A DNA stretch of 64,000 nucleotides from Rhipidocladum racemiflorum (GCA_036346355.1 CM070572.1:11353001-11417000); one strand, 5' to 3'. Positions 33,056 through 43,962 are shown, counted from the first letter of the stretch. Numbers and translations: made by a program. The notes: a model not told the origin generated them from the sequence alone.

Positions 33056-34369
33056 TTTTTTGGAAATTCTGTGGCGCAGGATTAGTTTTGGGGAAAAAAA
33101 ATACGATAGTATACTACGATAAAAAAATCGTAGATCAGCAGATCTGGGTGCCAGGGCTGGCTGGCCGTTCACCTCTCCTTGGATTTGCAGTTTTGCACAC
33201 TGCAACTTGCTGTTTGACTCTTGATGGCACCCTTGTACTCTACCAGTGGAAGCCGCATGTGCAGCCGCATGTGCCGCTTCCTTGCCCTCGCCCTCTAAGC
33301 GCAAAGGCAGCAGTCCTAATGAACGCTTACAGTCGCCTAATCAGGATCAATGCCTCGAATCAGAGCAATCTATGCATCAAATATGCGTCTGTCTTTGGTT
33401 GGCCGTCGCGAGATTAGATGGCATGCTCGTGCCTTTTGAGCCAAGGGAGACAGCATCTGAACGACTGAATCCAACTAGTGGAGGATGTGTATAACATGGT
33501 GATTGCGTGCACTGCACCTAGTTTTCTTTTTACACCTGTTACTTGGTCTCGGGCACTGTTCGGCTAATAACATGCGGTGAGAAAGTGTGTGTGTGAAGAT
33601 GGGTAGGTCTCTCTGAACTCTGAATAAGTCGTAGACTCTAGTACAGAGAAAGACACCCGCTACGTGTACGTGTTGTTCGTCAAAACTGACTAGTCATTGG
33701 GATGTCAGCGGATGGCTTAGATTTGACCGTCCAATGTGTGTGGTAGGATTTGATAACAATACAATATTAGATGTCTATATGCTACCACGACTTTCTCGAG
33801 GGAATTATATAACTGTAGTAGTCAAATCAGCGGGCAACCTCACAGGTCGCAGCACATGCCTTTTTTACTCGTTTAACCGATCAGCATTTGTCCTTTGACT
33901 GTGCATGCTGCGTGCGTTTTACTGTACCATGGTACAGATTTATTGAGAAGCATGGGGCAAGGCAGATCTGAACGCGCTCGAAAGCGAATCTGAACATGTC
34001 ACAGATGCCATTGGGCTCGCAGCTGCTGCGATCCCAACTTGCAATGGCATCTTGGAATAATTTGTCATGTTTAGCCAAGAAAGTGACGCCTTGTATCATG
34101 GCACGGCACCCGCCACCTTTAAACACCGGCGTCGACGGAGACCCCTTCGTGCCGTGATTTGTTTGCTTGTGCTGATGCTTCTCTCGTGCACTCGCAGAAC
34201 ACAAGTAAATTATTACAGCCAACTTGCTAGATATTTTTGTTCATGGCAGTTCTGGATTATGGCATTATTATACTATTGTTCTTGATTTGCATCTTCTGAT
34301 CTCAGTATATACTGTTGCTCTTGATTCTCACACTCTGATCAACTTTGTGTGTTTCTTGTCAGCAGCAAC

Positions 34370-35533
34370 ATGGGTGCCGGAGGCAGGATGACGGAGAAGG
34401 AGAGGGAGAAGCAGGAGCTGATCGGCCGTGCCGGCAATGGCGCGGCCGTCCAGCGCTCGCCGACGGACAAGCCGCCGTTCACTCTGGGGCAGATCAAGAA
34501 GGCCATCCCGCCGCACTGCTTCCAGCGCTCGGTGATCAAGTCCTTCTCCTACGTGGTCCATGACCTCATCATCGTCGCGGTCCTCCTGTACTTGGCGCTG
34601 GTCGGGATCCCCGCCCTCCCGAGTGCGCTGCAGTTCGCCGCCTGGCCGCTCTACTGGATCGCACAGGGCTGTGTGCTTACCGGCGCGTGGGTCATCGCGC
34701 ACGAGTGCGGCCACCACGCCTTCTCGGACTACTCGGTGCTCGACGACACCGTGGGCCTGGTGCTGCACTCGTCGCTGCTCGTCCCGTACTTCTCGTGGAA
34801 GTACAGCCACCGTCGCCACCACTCCAACACCGGCTCGCTGGAGCGCGACGAGGTGTTCGTCCCGAAGCAGAGGAGCGCGATGGCGTGGTACACCCCCTAC
34901 GTGTACAACAACCCCATCGGCCGGCTGGTGCACATCGTCGTGCAGCTCACCCTCGGGTGGCCGCTGTACCTGGCTTTCAACGTCTCCGGCCGACCGTACC
35001 CGCGCTTCGCCTGCCACTTCGACCCCTACGGGCCGATCTACAACGACCGGGAGCGCGTCCAGATCTTCATCTCGGACGTCGGCGTCCTGGCCGCGTCGTT
35101 CGCGCTCTACAAGCTCGCGGCGGCGTTCGGGCTGTGGTGGGTGGTTCGCGTCTACGGCGTGCCGCTGCTGATCGTGAACGCGTGGCTGGTGCTCATCACC
35201 TACCTGCAGCACACCCACCCGGCGCTGCCGCACTACGACTCGAACGAGTGGGACTGGCTGCGCGGGGCGCTGGCCACCGTGGACCGCGACTACGGCATCC
35301 TCAACCGCGTGTTCCACAACATCACGGACACGCACGTCGCGCACCACCTCTTCTCCACCATGCCGCACTACCACGCCATGGAGGCCACCATGGCCATCCG
35401 GCCCATCCTCGGCGAGTACTACCAGTTCGACCCCACGCCCGTCGTGCAGGCGACGTGGCGCGAGGCCAAGGAGTGCATCTACGTCCAGTCCGAGGACCGC
35501 AAGGGCGTCTTCTGGTACAACAACAAGTTCTAG
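34370..35533 (+). CDS. FAD2: FAD2, ER omega-6 (delta-12) oleate desaturase
   Basis: A single 387-codon exon, the usual length and intronless coding structure of FAD2. The enzyme introduces the delta-12 double bond into oleate on phosphatidylcholine, giving linoleate, using cytochrome b5 in the endoplasmic reticulum. The three histidine boxes that bind the di-iron centre are intact: HECGHH from residue 111, HRRHH from 147, HVAHH from 322. Hydrophobic segments flank them in the usual pattern. The C-terminus ends YNNKF, the aromatic ER-retention type signal. The start at 34370 (MGAGGRMTEKE) gives the family N-terminus; an upstream in-frame codon at 34349 would fall in the splice acceptor. Codon use is strongly GC3-rich, as in grasses. 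No defect is visible. Confidence 0.97.
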   Translation: MGAGGRMTEKEREKQELIGRAGNGAAVQRSPTDKPPFTLGQIKKAIPPHCFQRSVIKSFSYVVHDLIIVAVLLYLALVGIPALPSALQFAAWPLYWIAQGCVLTGAWVIAHECGHHAFSDYSVLDDTVGLVLHSSLLVPYFSWKYSHRRHHSNTGSLERDEVFVPKQRSAMAWYTPYVYNNPIGRLVHIVVQLTLGWPLYLAFNVSGRPYPRFACHFDPYGPIYNDRERVQIFISDVGVLAASFALYKLAAAFGLWWVVRVYGVPLLIVNAWLVLITYLQHTHPALPHYDSNEWDWLRGALATVDRDYGILNRVFHNITDTHVAHHLFSTMPHYHAMEATMAIRPILGEYYQFDPTPVVQATWREAKECIYVQSEDRKGVFWYNNKF

Positions 35534-36090
35534 CTGCGGAGTTCTTCTGACCGTCATCCTTACTGCAGCAATGGCAGGAGGGAGAATTCAGGAAGAGAAG
35601 ATAGCGTCTTCGGAAATCGTCATACCAAGTATCCATCCATCTACCTACCTATTATATGATTGATTAGTCTTGAGATAGGAAAGGGCATTTGGGCACAAGG
35701 AAGGCTATTGCAGTGCCATTGCTAGAGTTGCCACCAAGTGCAAGTAGGCGGGCAGGCACGTCATGCCTGTGGATGTAGTGCGTCCGTGGCTTTGGTCAGT
35801 TCTTTCTCTTTATTTTCCCCCTTCCTTTCTCCGTTTTCTAGTCGCCGATTTAGGTTGGCCGGTGGTCGTCGTCGTTGTTTCGTCGTTGTTCGTGTCCATG
35901 GTCATGACATGGCCGTCTTGTGTGCGTCTGTCATTGCGTAGGCCTCATCATCTCTCCGTCCCTTGCGTGTTGTAAACCGTTTGGTGTTTACCAGGTGGCT
36001 TGCAGCATCTACAGCATCTCTCTTAAAATAAGACACATATATATTAGAGAGAAGAAGATTTTGTTGTTTTAAGATCTGTATTTGCTATAT
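35534..36090 (+). other. FAD2 3' UTR and flank
   Basis: Non-coding. The first 300-450 bases are likely 3' UTR (T-rich from 35790); no unambiguous AATAAA was found. TTAAAATAAGAC near 36024 is a weak candidate poly(A) element. Confidence 0.45.
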
Positions 36091-36092
36091 GC

Positions 36093-36353
36093 TTCCTTCC
36101 GTCACAGGTAGTAGTTCTTTTGGGATACGTGCAATTAAAATTTTGAAACTTTAGCTAGCGATATTTTTTAAAATATTTAGAGTGGATATTTGAAAATCAT
36201 ATATGTAGATTCGTCTTCAAATGTATTTTCGTGATATTATAATTTTATTAGGTTTTTAAATATATTATAATAGAAATTAGTGATCAAAGTTGGGCTTTAG
36301 GGACCGTGTCGATATCTAAAACAACTACTATTTGTATTTGTGTTCGGAGGGAG
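36093..36353. mobile_element. Stowaway-like MITE
   Basis: CTTCCTTCCGTC at the left and GTTCGGAGGGAG followed by TA at the right, with an AT-rich interior containing GTGATCAAAGTTGGGCTTT and GACCGTGTCGATATC, phrases shared with the copy at 43963-44213. The left TIR is eroded, so that edge is approximate. Confidence 0.65.
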
Positions 36354-36444
36354 TATCTAGTTTTTACCAGAGATATTATAAGACATCTGGTGTTATATAA
36401 TTTTTTTCTTCTAATAAGTTAACGTTGAATGGCAATAGTTAGAA

Positions 36445-36612
36445 GCTGACATTTCATTAAAGAAGAAGAATAATAGCTGGGTTACAAACGCACACATAAC
36501 ACACGTACCCACGTCACACTCGGCTTGTGAGACGTCCGCACCGATCCTCGAACGCAAGCGGGCAACCTGTCGCCGAAACGCCTTGACGCTGAGCTAAGTT
36601 CGGCCCTCGAAC
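36445..36612 (-). mobile_element. tRNA-derived SINE
   Basis: Reverse-strand reading begins near 36610 with CTTAGCTCAGCGTCAAGGCG (A-box-like), then GCGTTCGAGGATCGG (B-box-like), and ends GTTTGTAACCCAGCTATTAT, TCTTCTTCTTTAATGAAA, the T-rich tail style of grass SINEs. Box spacing suits pol III transcription. Confidence 0.6.
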
Positions 36613-36922
36613 GGCAACTTTTTTGAGTAGTTGGGAATTAGGGATGTCTTTCAGACTTGGTGCTCATGATTTCCGCCATGCCATACTCGTTTCTGGGATG
36701 GAATGGATGCGCTGCTTGATTGCTTTGTCGACCAAGACTGTCGTCCCGGCTGGTTCCGTAGAAACTCATCCACACAAAAGAGGTGTGGCAAGCAACAGCA
36801 TCCTTGTTTTGTTCTCTTTGCTGCAGGGAAGAAGATTGCATTCGATATCTATGCTCTTTTGCATTGGTTCGTACTTCATCTTACCTATATTCCCACACTG
36901 TGGTCCACTCTATATGCCGTGG

Positions 36923-38067
36923 TAGGGTTTTCAATTTCGTTTCGGGACTATTTTTCGAGCAACCACCGGTACCGAAATTTGTTGAAATTCGATCGAAATT
37001 CGTTAAAAATTGAACTGTTTCGGAATTCAAATGTATTTGAAAATTGGTCAAATAACCGAGCGAATTTCGGTCGAAAAGCATCGAATTTCGACGATAGGTT
37101 AAAAAATAAGAAAAATTGCAAATAAATTGCTGTAAAATTTGTAAAAATCAATTCACATAATTAAAACTTGTCACATATCAATATAAGTGCAAAAATAGGC
37201 ATTCACATAATTAAAATATTAAAATATACCATAGCAAGATAACATTAACACATTAAATATACCATAGCAATACAAGTATGTTTTTAATATTGGATAACAT
37301 TAATATATTAAAAATACCATACCTTTGCTATACTTTAAATAATTGAAAGTTGTCACATATTAATACAAGAAAATTTTTCAATATTAGATAACATTAACAC
37401 ATTAAATATACCATAGCGATACAAGTAAGTTTTTAATATTTGATAACATTAATATATTAAAAAATACCATACATTTGCTATACTTTAAATAATTGAAAGT
37501 TGTCACATATCAATACAAGAAAAATTTTCAATATTAGATAACATTAACACATTAAATATACCATAGCAATACAAGTAAGTTTTTAATATTGGATAACATT
37601 AATATATTAAAAAATACCATACCTTTGCTATACTTTAAATAATTGAAAGTTGTCACATATCAATCCAAGAAAAAATTTTATTAGCAATTAATCCAACAAT
37701 GCATATGTTTAATCTTGCAAAAGTGATACTAAATATTGCTACTTAACATAATTGAAGAAATCTTGATATACTTGAACAAATACTGCTATTAAAAATACTT
37801 CTAATTTCTTTTTTTTTTCTTTTTTCTATTTTCTACATTTTAAACGCTTCAAAAACGTCTCCAAACTTTATTTTTTTAAAATATGTTCACATCAGAGGTC
37901 ATAAGGATATTAATACTAATTATAGGAAAATTTTGTCAAACTTTTAGATTTTTCAAATTTTGAATTTGAATTTGGACAAAAAACCGAACGAAAAACGATT
38001 TCGTTTCCGAGCGGTAAGCTTGAATTTCGCGAAATTCGAATGATTTTCGTCGGTAACGTTAACCCTG
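36923..38067. mobile_element. non-autonomous hAT element with tandem repeats, 1145 bp
   Basis: An 8-bp target duplication TGCCGTGG occurs exactly at 36915-36922 and 38068-38075. The termini are TAGGGTTTTC on the left and the complement CAGGGTTAAC on the right, hAT-like. Both subterminal regions carry repeated GAATTTCG/CGAAATTC words (about 36970-37095 and 37960-38055), as expected for transposase-binding sites. The AT-rich centre has about three copies of a 150-bp tandem unit. There is no coding capacity. Confidence 0.82.
37190..37672. repeat. 150-bp tandem repeat, about 3 copies
   Basis: The phrase AATTGAAAGTTGTCACATAT recurs with its end at 37360, 37510 and 37660, exactly 150 bases apart, with TTAAATATACCATAGC, TTTTTAATATTGGATAAC and TACCATACCTTTGCTATAC in fixed order between. 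A diverged partial copy starts near 37165. It lies wholly inside the hAT element. Confidence 0.9.
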
Positions 38068-38075
38068 TGCCGTGG

Positions 38076-39015
38076 AAGCTGTGGTGAGCGTCCCAACTCC
38101 GATGCAATCCAAATCCAACAATGCTGCGTTTGTGTGGCTGGAACAAAAACTATCGTTCGCGCCAATGATCTTGGAAACTATATGAAAATCTGTGCGATGT
38201 CGTGGGTGATTTCTTAATCTTAACAGACGGAGAAATTTCTTAGAAAAACTGAGAAATTTAAAAATAAAAATATTGTAACAAAAAAGTCTAAAAAATTTGC
38301 AAAAAAGAACAATTTTTTTAAAATATTTTTTTGGCAAAAACAATCTTTTTTTTAAAAAAAACTTTGTATCTCACTGTCGGGGGGTGGCTGGTGCGCACGT
38401 GGCTTCTTGCGGGAAGGGGTTTCGTACTTCTCTAGGATTAGTAAGTTACTACATGAAAATTCTGTGTATTGCTACGGCGATTTCTGAATTTGAACATAAA
38501 GAAATTTTTATTAAAAAAACGGAAAAAGTATAAATAAAAATTTACTACATACCTCAAAAAAATTGCAAAAAAATAGAGAATTTCCTGAAAAATTTCAAAA
38601 AATACTGCGGCACGCTGTAGTTCGTACGCTGTAGACCCAAGCATCACGTGGCGGCGGGAGATCGACTGCCTCTGCGTACGGAATTATACCTACCTTATAA
38701 TCGGGAGGAACGGCGTCCGGGGAAGGCCCCCACGTCACCCTCCCCAATCTCTCTCCTAATTTTGCAAAAAACTCCATTTATTCTTCTAAATTGCGGATAG
38801 GTCCTTCCGAATTACGAAAAGGTCCTTTGTGATTTTATGTGAGGGGAAGATTTTTTTTCCCGGTTCGCGTTTAGCCCCTTGTTTGCCATTTTACAGAAAG
38901 AGACTCCCGTTAAATACGAATCGCGAACGGGCCCTTTTCTAATTTTTCAAAATAGCGAACAGGTCCAAAATTATAACAGATAGGTCCCCGCATTTTACGT
39001 CTAGGTCCTTTTTCG
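38076..39015. other. unclassified repeat-like DNA, no gene
   Basis: Two diverged copies of a stretch of about 70 bases (ATATGAAAATCTGTG..GATTTCTTAAT near 38180 and ACATGAAAATTCTGTG..GATTTCTGAAT near 38452) followed by A-rich tracts. Beyond 38780 the text recalls 24546-25275 with repeated AGGTCC/TTTTC phrases. Confidence 0.45.
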
Positions 39016-39019
39016 TTTT

Positions 39020-39450
39020 GCCCGGAAAAAATATTTTCGTGGTCCGTTTTTTCTCCGGAGCATGTTATCGTGGTCTATTTTTTCAAAAAAAAAATGTTTT
39101 TTCTCATTTTTCCCGAGAAAAATGTTTTCGGCGTCCGTTTTCCCGCGAAAATATTTTCGTGGTCTGTTTTTCCCAGAAAAATTGTTTTCGTGGCCCGTTT
39201 TTCCTCATTTTTTCCCGAAAAAATGTTTCCAGATCCATTTTTATCTCCTAAAAATGTAAATCCGTTTTCGTTCACGTGTCTTTGCGTCTTGTGTGGTTTT
39301 CTTGGAAAAATGTTTTCATGGTCCATTTTTTTCGTTTTTCACGAAAAAAAATATTTTCGTTATCTGTGAAAGATGTTTTCGTAGCCCGTTTTTATTCATT
39401 TTCCATGTTTTCGTTGTCTGTTTTTTTCTCTGAAAAAAATACAAATTTGT
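39020..39450. repeat. minisatellite-like GTTTTCGTGGTCCGTTTTT array
   Basis: About ten irregular copies of a core similar to AAAAATGTTTTCGTGGTCC with a GTTTTTCCC tail, spaced 25-60 bases. The open frames across it encode periodic Phe/Val/Arg/Lys peptides and read through because of the repeat, not selection. Confidence 0.7.
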
Positions 39451-39727
39451 TTTTAGTTCACGTGCCCGGCGTGCGCCGCGCTCACTTTTTCTAGTAGGAA
39501 TAAAGAGTTTTACATATGATCAATGCTTGCGAGGATCAATTAAAGAGTTGCTTTCGAGACAACTGTCTTGCAAATAGGCCCTACTACTAGCTAGCCCATC
39601 ATTTACTATGCAACAGTTGGTGTGCGTGGCTAGGACAAAATTCTCATTTCTTGGCCCATCGGACGGATGATCGGCTGAGGGCACTCCCAAGCTGTTTCTA
39701 GAAGGTGAAAGAATACATTAAATAGTT

Positions 39728-39999
39728 ACTAGTTACATGCCCGTGCGTAACTACGAAAAACAAAATTGATAACGAAAAATAAAGATTAAAAAATAAAAAA
39801 ATTATTTCACAAGATAAAACATCTATCTTTAACGCTTCGTTTCTTGCAAAAGCTAGCTAATTAAAGCAACGCTTCGTTTATTGTGTAGGGCAATTAAGCA
39901 GCAATTAAGTAGAGCAATTAAGCAGGGCAATTAAGCGGCAATTAATGACGTGAGAAGAACGGACCACTGCCACCAAGTGCTGCTTTAGAATAGTAGAGA
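39728..39999 (-). mobile_element. non-autonomous Helitron-like repeat, copy B
   Basis: Same family as 7509-7770, with a better preserved 3' terminus: on the reverse strand the sequence ends GGGCATGTAACTAGT and starts TCTCTACTATTCTAAAGC. The internal GGGCAATTAAGC array differs in unit number and phase from copy A. Confidence 0.58.
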
Positions 40000-40379
40000 T
40001 TTAGATACAATTATCCTAATGCATGTATGTATAAGTTGTATATAAGGGCTAAAATGATTATTTATTGTTGCATATGAGAAAAAAACTAATTGTAACAATT
40101 TTTCTGTGTCGCTAGCACATCGGTTATCTCAAATGACACAAATGATCCATACAAAACCACAAAAACGTATAGACTTGAAATGGCTCAAGCCACAATGCAT
40201 TTTTAAAATGGTTTCTAGTTTATGGTCCTCTCAAATGAGCTATATCTTGCATGAGATACAATTTTTTTTTCTCTTGCCTCATTAACTACCACTTTACATC
40301 ACTGTTCATCCAACATAGCATGTTTTTAGAAACTGTTGACTAGGAGCATTGAGAGTGCCCTGATACGCCTCGGCTTTGG

Positions 40380-40790
40380 ATTCGAATACCTCTTTGGATT
40401 TGGCTTCTAAGAAAAAAATCTTGCTGACTCGACGATATTAGCACGGGACGCTACTTCGCTGATTTTTTCTCTTGATAGAATGCCCTATGCTCTGATACCA
40501 ATTGATGCAAATAATACACAGAAGATAGAAACATGTGACACGGATTTTTACGTGAAAAACTCTTTTGGAAAAAAACATGCACCCACAATGGCTATATCAT
40601 TATATGAGAAAATGTTTTCAATAAAGCTTTTGCTCTAGCCTACAGAGATATATTTATAATAATACATAATAGACTCTGTGTATAAATAGATTTAAAATAA
40701 AGTAGAAAACGAATCAGTAGAACACTCAAACTCAACCCATGTCAAGAAATAGTTGCCTAGCTACTCCAGAAGGCACATAGGTCGCACGCG
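40380..40790 (-). repeat. copia-type LTR fragment with tRNA-Met primer site
   Basis: At 40488-40500 the reverse strand reads TGGTATCAGAGCA, an exact initiator-Met tRNA primer-binding site. Forward of it, from about 40503, TGATGCAAATAATACACAG begins an AT-rich LTR-like sequence; left of it is the start of an element interior. The other LTR and coding region were not found. The right limit is a guess. Confidence 0.45.
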
Positions 40791-40794
40791 AGCA

Positions 40795-42245
40795 CTCTTC
40801 GAAAGGTCAATACAGCAGCACTGTTTCAAGTATGGATGTGGGTGGACCTATCCAAGATTCGCCTGGGCTTATCGGGGTACAGACGTACAGTCTTGACTCT
40901 TGACAGTGATGCCATCAGGCTCGGAGCTCATTCACACGACTCCTTTTTACATGCGTGGCGTGGACAAAGGTATTTGTAAAATACATTAAAAAAATTTATG
41001 TGATTTATATTGAAATATTTTACAAATAAAAAATATTTTAAATTTATTTAGGTGATATAGCGATAGTAACAATATCTGGAGTAAAAGATCTACATACAAA
41101 AGCATCTCTCGTGAGAGAGAGTACATGGCTCTTGATCTCGACGCGAAACCAAACCACTCACGCGTTGGAGACAAATGGTTCTTTGCTGTCGTGTCGTGGG
41201 TCGTGACTTGAACTCGTGACCAATGAAGTTGAAACCATCTCTCGTGCGCAGAGGGAAGGAAAACTGCACGTGGGTGCCGGTAGCGACTGTAATGGTTCGA
41301 CCGCCATGGCAGCGGCGCAGCCGTAGTGCAGTACCATCGATATCTGTCTCTGTCTCCGCCCATCGGTGGTCAAGCCAAGCGATCCGTGGTGTCTGCTGGT
41401 TGCTGGTTGTTGCCGACCCGCCGCTCGTCCTTGCTGTTGCCGGCTTTGTTTCGTCTGCGACTTGATCTGGGCACCCTCTTCTCTTCGTGCCATGCGCGTG
41501 ATCTCTCGCCTTACTAGGATTTTGTTGACCCAGGCAGTACCGAAGACGTGTTTCCCATGCGAACAGAGGCAGCCATCGAACTCAAACTGTTGCAAGGGCG
41601 ACGACGCTACGTCAATGCGCAGGGGAAATTGTCTCGTGTGGTTCCAATGTCACAAAATATCATGCGCACCATGTATGCAAAGCACTTGTACCATAGATGC
41701 GCCTGATGGGAGGGTTGGAGTACGGTCTACTCGACTTCCAACTCAATTGAGGAGTCAATGTCGGGATCGAGATACATAACCATATGCCATGGAGTCGTAT
41801 CTTTCGGGACTTAAATTGCACCTGTATCTTTGCGACAGTTCATCATCGCAAGTCGCAACCACGCGGCCGGCTGAGAAGGCACGGCTCTTGCAGTTTTGAG
41901 GTACGAGTAGCAAACAACACGCTCGTTTTCGCTATTGTCAAATGGAGAGAGGTACGTCTCTGCTGTGCTAAGTTAAAGCAGCTGCCGCGCCTCCTCTGTT
42001 CATGCCGGCAATGTCCAGAAGAAGTGAAGAACTACACCGCGATGTTCTAGAAGAAATCCAAACGACTGGGTACAACTGTACAAGCCAAGCAAAGCAAGTG
42101 TAACAGTCTTAAAGAGAAAGAAAATTATGTAGAGCCATTGATTTTTTTTAAAGTTATTTCTACTGCCGTACTACTAGAGGAAGTATAAATACATTCTAAC
42201 TAATCTGATTTATTAAATTAAAAAGAACAAACAATTCGTATTGAA
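40795..42245. other. intergenic, no gene supported
   Basis: Between 41220 and 42060 several forward frames of 80-140 codons overlap, but none has recognisable domains, and they overlap one another in different frames. No promoter or splice pattern was convincing. Confidence 0.4.
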
Positions 42246-42249
42246 TTTA

Positions 42250-42489
42250 GGCCCTGTTTGATACGGTTCCAGATTCTAGCAGAAATAGAAACGGTTACAG
42301 ATTCTTGGTAGAAATGTTTCAGCTAGGATTCTGTGAATCGGGGTGGAACGGAGTTGACACCGATTCAGCCACATAGTGGAAAAAGAAGAAGACGATCCGA
42401 GGAGAATCGTTCCGAGCTTTATCCTGTTTGGTTGGATTTCTTTCAAAATTTAGTAGAAACGGTCCGATTCTAAATTACCAAACAGACCC
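42250..42489. mobile_element. Tourist-like MITE, 240 bp
   Basis: Termini GGCCCTGTTTGATACGGTTC and, as reverse complement of the right end, GGGTCTGTTTGGTAATTTAG; TTA target duplications at 42247-42249 and 42490-42492. Internal GATTCTA/TAGAATC words are arranged symmetrically. Confidence 0.85.
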
Positions 42490-43210
42490 TTAGCTTAAAA
42501 AAAATGGTAGCCAAGCGGTGGCGTCGCGGAGGATGGCAATGGCCGTTCGCATGGGCCGCATGGCAGTGAGTGGGCTTCAGTTCTCACCCAAAAGAGCTGG
42601 TGGGCTTGTATCCTTCTTAGGTTTTGTCGGTTTGGAGAGAACTGGACTGAGTCGGCCTGCGATCCCACTAACCCAGCCCGCAAACAAAGAATTCAAGTGG
42701 TTTTACCCAGCCCACTAATGAGCTGTGCGCTTCTGCGAACTACGGTGCTGCCACGTGTTGGCAGAGAAACGAACGGTTTCAAATCCTAGGAAAAATAAAA
42801 TTCATGTTACCATGCTTTCTATTTGATAGACATTATCATGTATATATAACCATTCATAGAATTACAAGATTATAGTCTTCTTGCATAGAGAACCGAACAA
42901 ACCAGCGTTCTCGAGATAACTCAACAGACACAAATTTCCATTTCACTGATAAAGCTGGTGACTGGTAGTCCTGCTAGTAAAAATGGATGACAACTGGATG
43001 CTAATGAGCAACAAAAGGGAAAATAATTTGATGGCTAAAAGTTGCATGCTACAGCTAGCGATGCCGGTTACAAGAACACATGACGAGACGAATATGCTAA
43101 GAATGAAACGACCATGCACAGAGCATTGGACTTATGTAGGCGCTCCCAAACTCCACCGGCCGGCGACGAACATTGCAAGTCCGGCCAAGATCTTCCGCCG
43201 CGCAGCAGCC

Positions 43211-43308
43211 TAGACTCCTATGGCGAGAATGCTACAGCCTAGACTCCTATGGCGAGAATGCTACAGCCTAGACTCCTATGGCGAGAATGCTACAGCCTAG
43301 ACTCCGGC
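43211..43308. repeat. 29-bp minisatellite, 3.4 copies
   Basis: Perfect head-to-tail copies of a unit beginning TAGACTCCTATGGCGAGAAT start at 43211, 43240 and 43269, with a partial one from 43298. Identity of the units implies recent expansion. Confidence 0.97.
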
Positions 43309-43316
43309 CAAGATCT

Positions 43317-43604
43317 TCACAGACACAGGGAGATCATGCATGCCAGGTTAGGCAGCACGCTGGCCCATGCATGGCGAGAATGAAATGTGCCGGGTACTCG
43401 ATCGGGGTCTCTAAAGCACACCAGCACAGGCGCTAGCGATGCGGTCCGCGAGAGCGAAGCGATGACCCGCGCATCGTTGATGTTAAGGAGCCGGCCCTGG
43501 TTGGTCGGCGATGCCACGTTGGTACCGGTCGTCGGCGAGGAGGGGGGCATCACCGCAATCGTCACAGAGCTAGAGCCGCTGCTCATCGCCGGCTTGCACT
43601 CCAT
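43317..43604 (-). CDS. candidate small gene, unknown product (95 aa)
   Basis: An open frame of 95 codons starts MECKPAMSSGSSSV and ends ACMISLCL. I do not recognise it. It is Ser/Pro/Val-rich with no membrane segment or signal peptide. The supporting context is a TATAAAT box on the reverse strand at 43724-43730, about 120 bases before the ATG and well placed for a short leader. Against it, the opposite strand is open over the same interval, and GC-rich sequence in grasses often yields spurious frames. A 29-bp minisatellite abuts the 3' end. Treat it as a weak candidate; it could equally be non-coding. Confidence 0.25.
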   Translation of the reverse strand: MECKPAMSSGSSSVTIAVMPPSSPTTGTNVASPTNQGRLLNINDARVIASLSRTASLAPVLVCFRDPDRVPGTFHSRHAWASVLPNLACMISLCL

Positions 43605-43755
43605 CTCGCGTACCGAGCTAGCGCAATTAGGGCGCTCACAGCACAGATGCCTTGGCGGTCAAAACCGAAAGGATCTTGACTTGCCTCTTCGCCCTGGGCG
43701 ACTCATCCCTGTGATGGTACCCCATTTATACGCCGATGGAAGAGAGTTCAGAGTT

Positions 43756-43783
43756 CAGAGTTCAGAGAGAGAGAGAGAGAGAG
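43756..43783. repeat. GA microsatellite
   Basis: GAGTTCAGAGTTCAGAGTTCAGAGAGAGAGAGAGAGAGAGAC-type run: three 8-bp AGAGTTC units followed by about ten GA repeats. Confidence 0.9.
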
Positions 43784-43962
43784 ACGGCAGACTATTTTTC
43801 CACTCACCATGCACGCGAGAGAAGGCCCTGGCTGAAGTGAGATAATCAAGAGTTATATTTTGCCAGTAGAGCATATCTTTGCAAACATTTATTCCTGTAA
43901 GCAACATATATCTATGTAAATGTAGTATATGAGAAAAAGGGGTTTCCCTGTATAATTAATTA

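Noticed and set aside
34328..35557. 409-codon open frame on the reverse strand, and frames of 200-290 codons on the forward strand in other phases
   Set aside because: They lie exactly over FAD2; GC-rich third positions keep the antisense and shifted frames open. No domains, and the compositions are Val/Arg/His-rich.
36703..37125. 140-codon forward frame
   Set aside because: Its second half enters the hAT element at 36923, so it is a chance fusion; the first half has no recognisable similarity.
37190..37672. 150-bp repeats as a centromeric satellite
   Set aside because: The unit length is near that of grass centromere satellites (about 155 bp), but there are only three copies, all inside a hAT element, and I see no resemblance to CentO/CentC.
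39018..39494. Overlapping frames encoding Phe/Arg/Lys/Val-rich peptides
   Set aside because: They are read-through of an irregular minisatellite in all frames, so not protein genes.
41223..42050. Cluster of overlapping 60-145 codon frames on both strands
   Set aside because: No domains, no splice or promoter pattern, and frames overlap each other on both strands.
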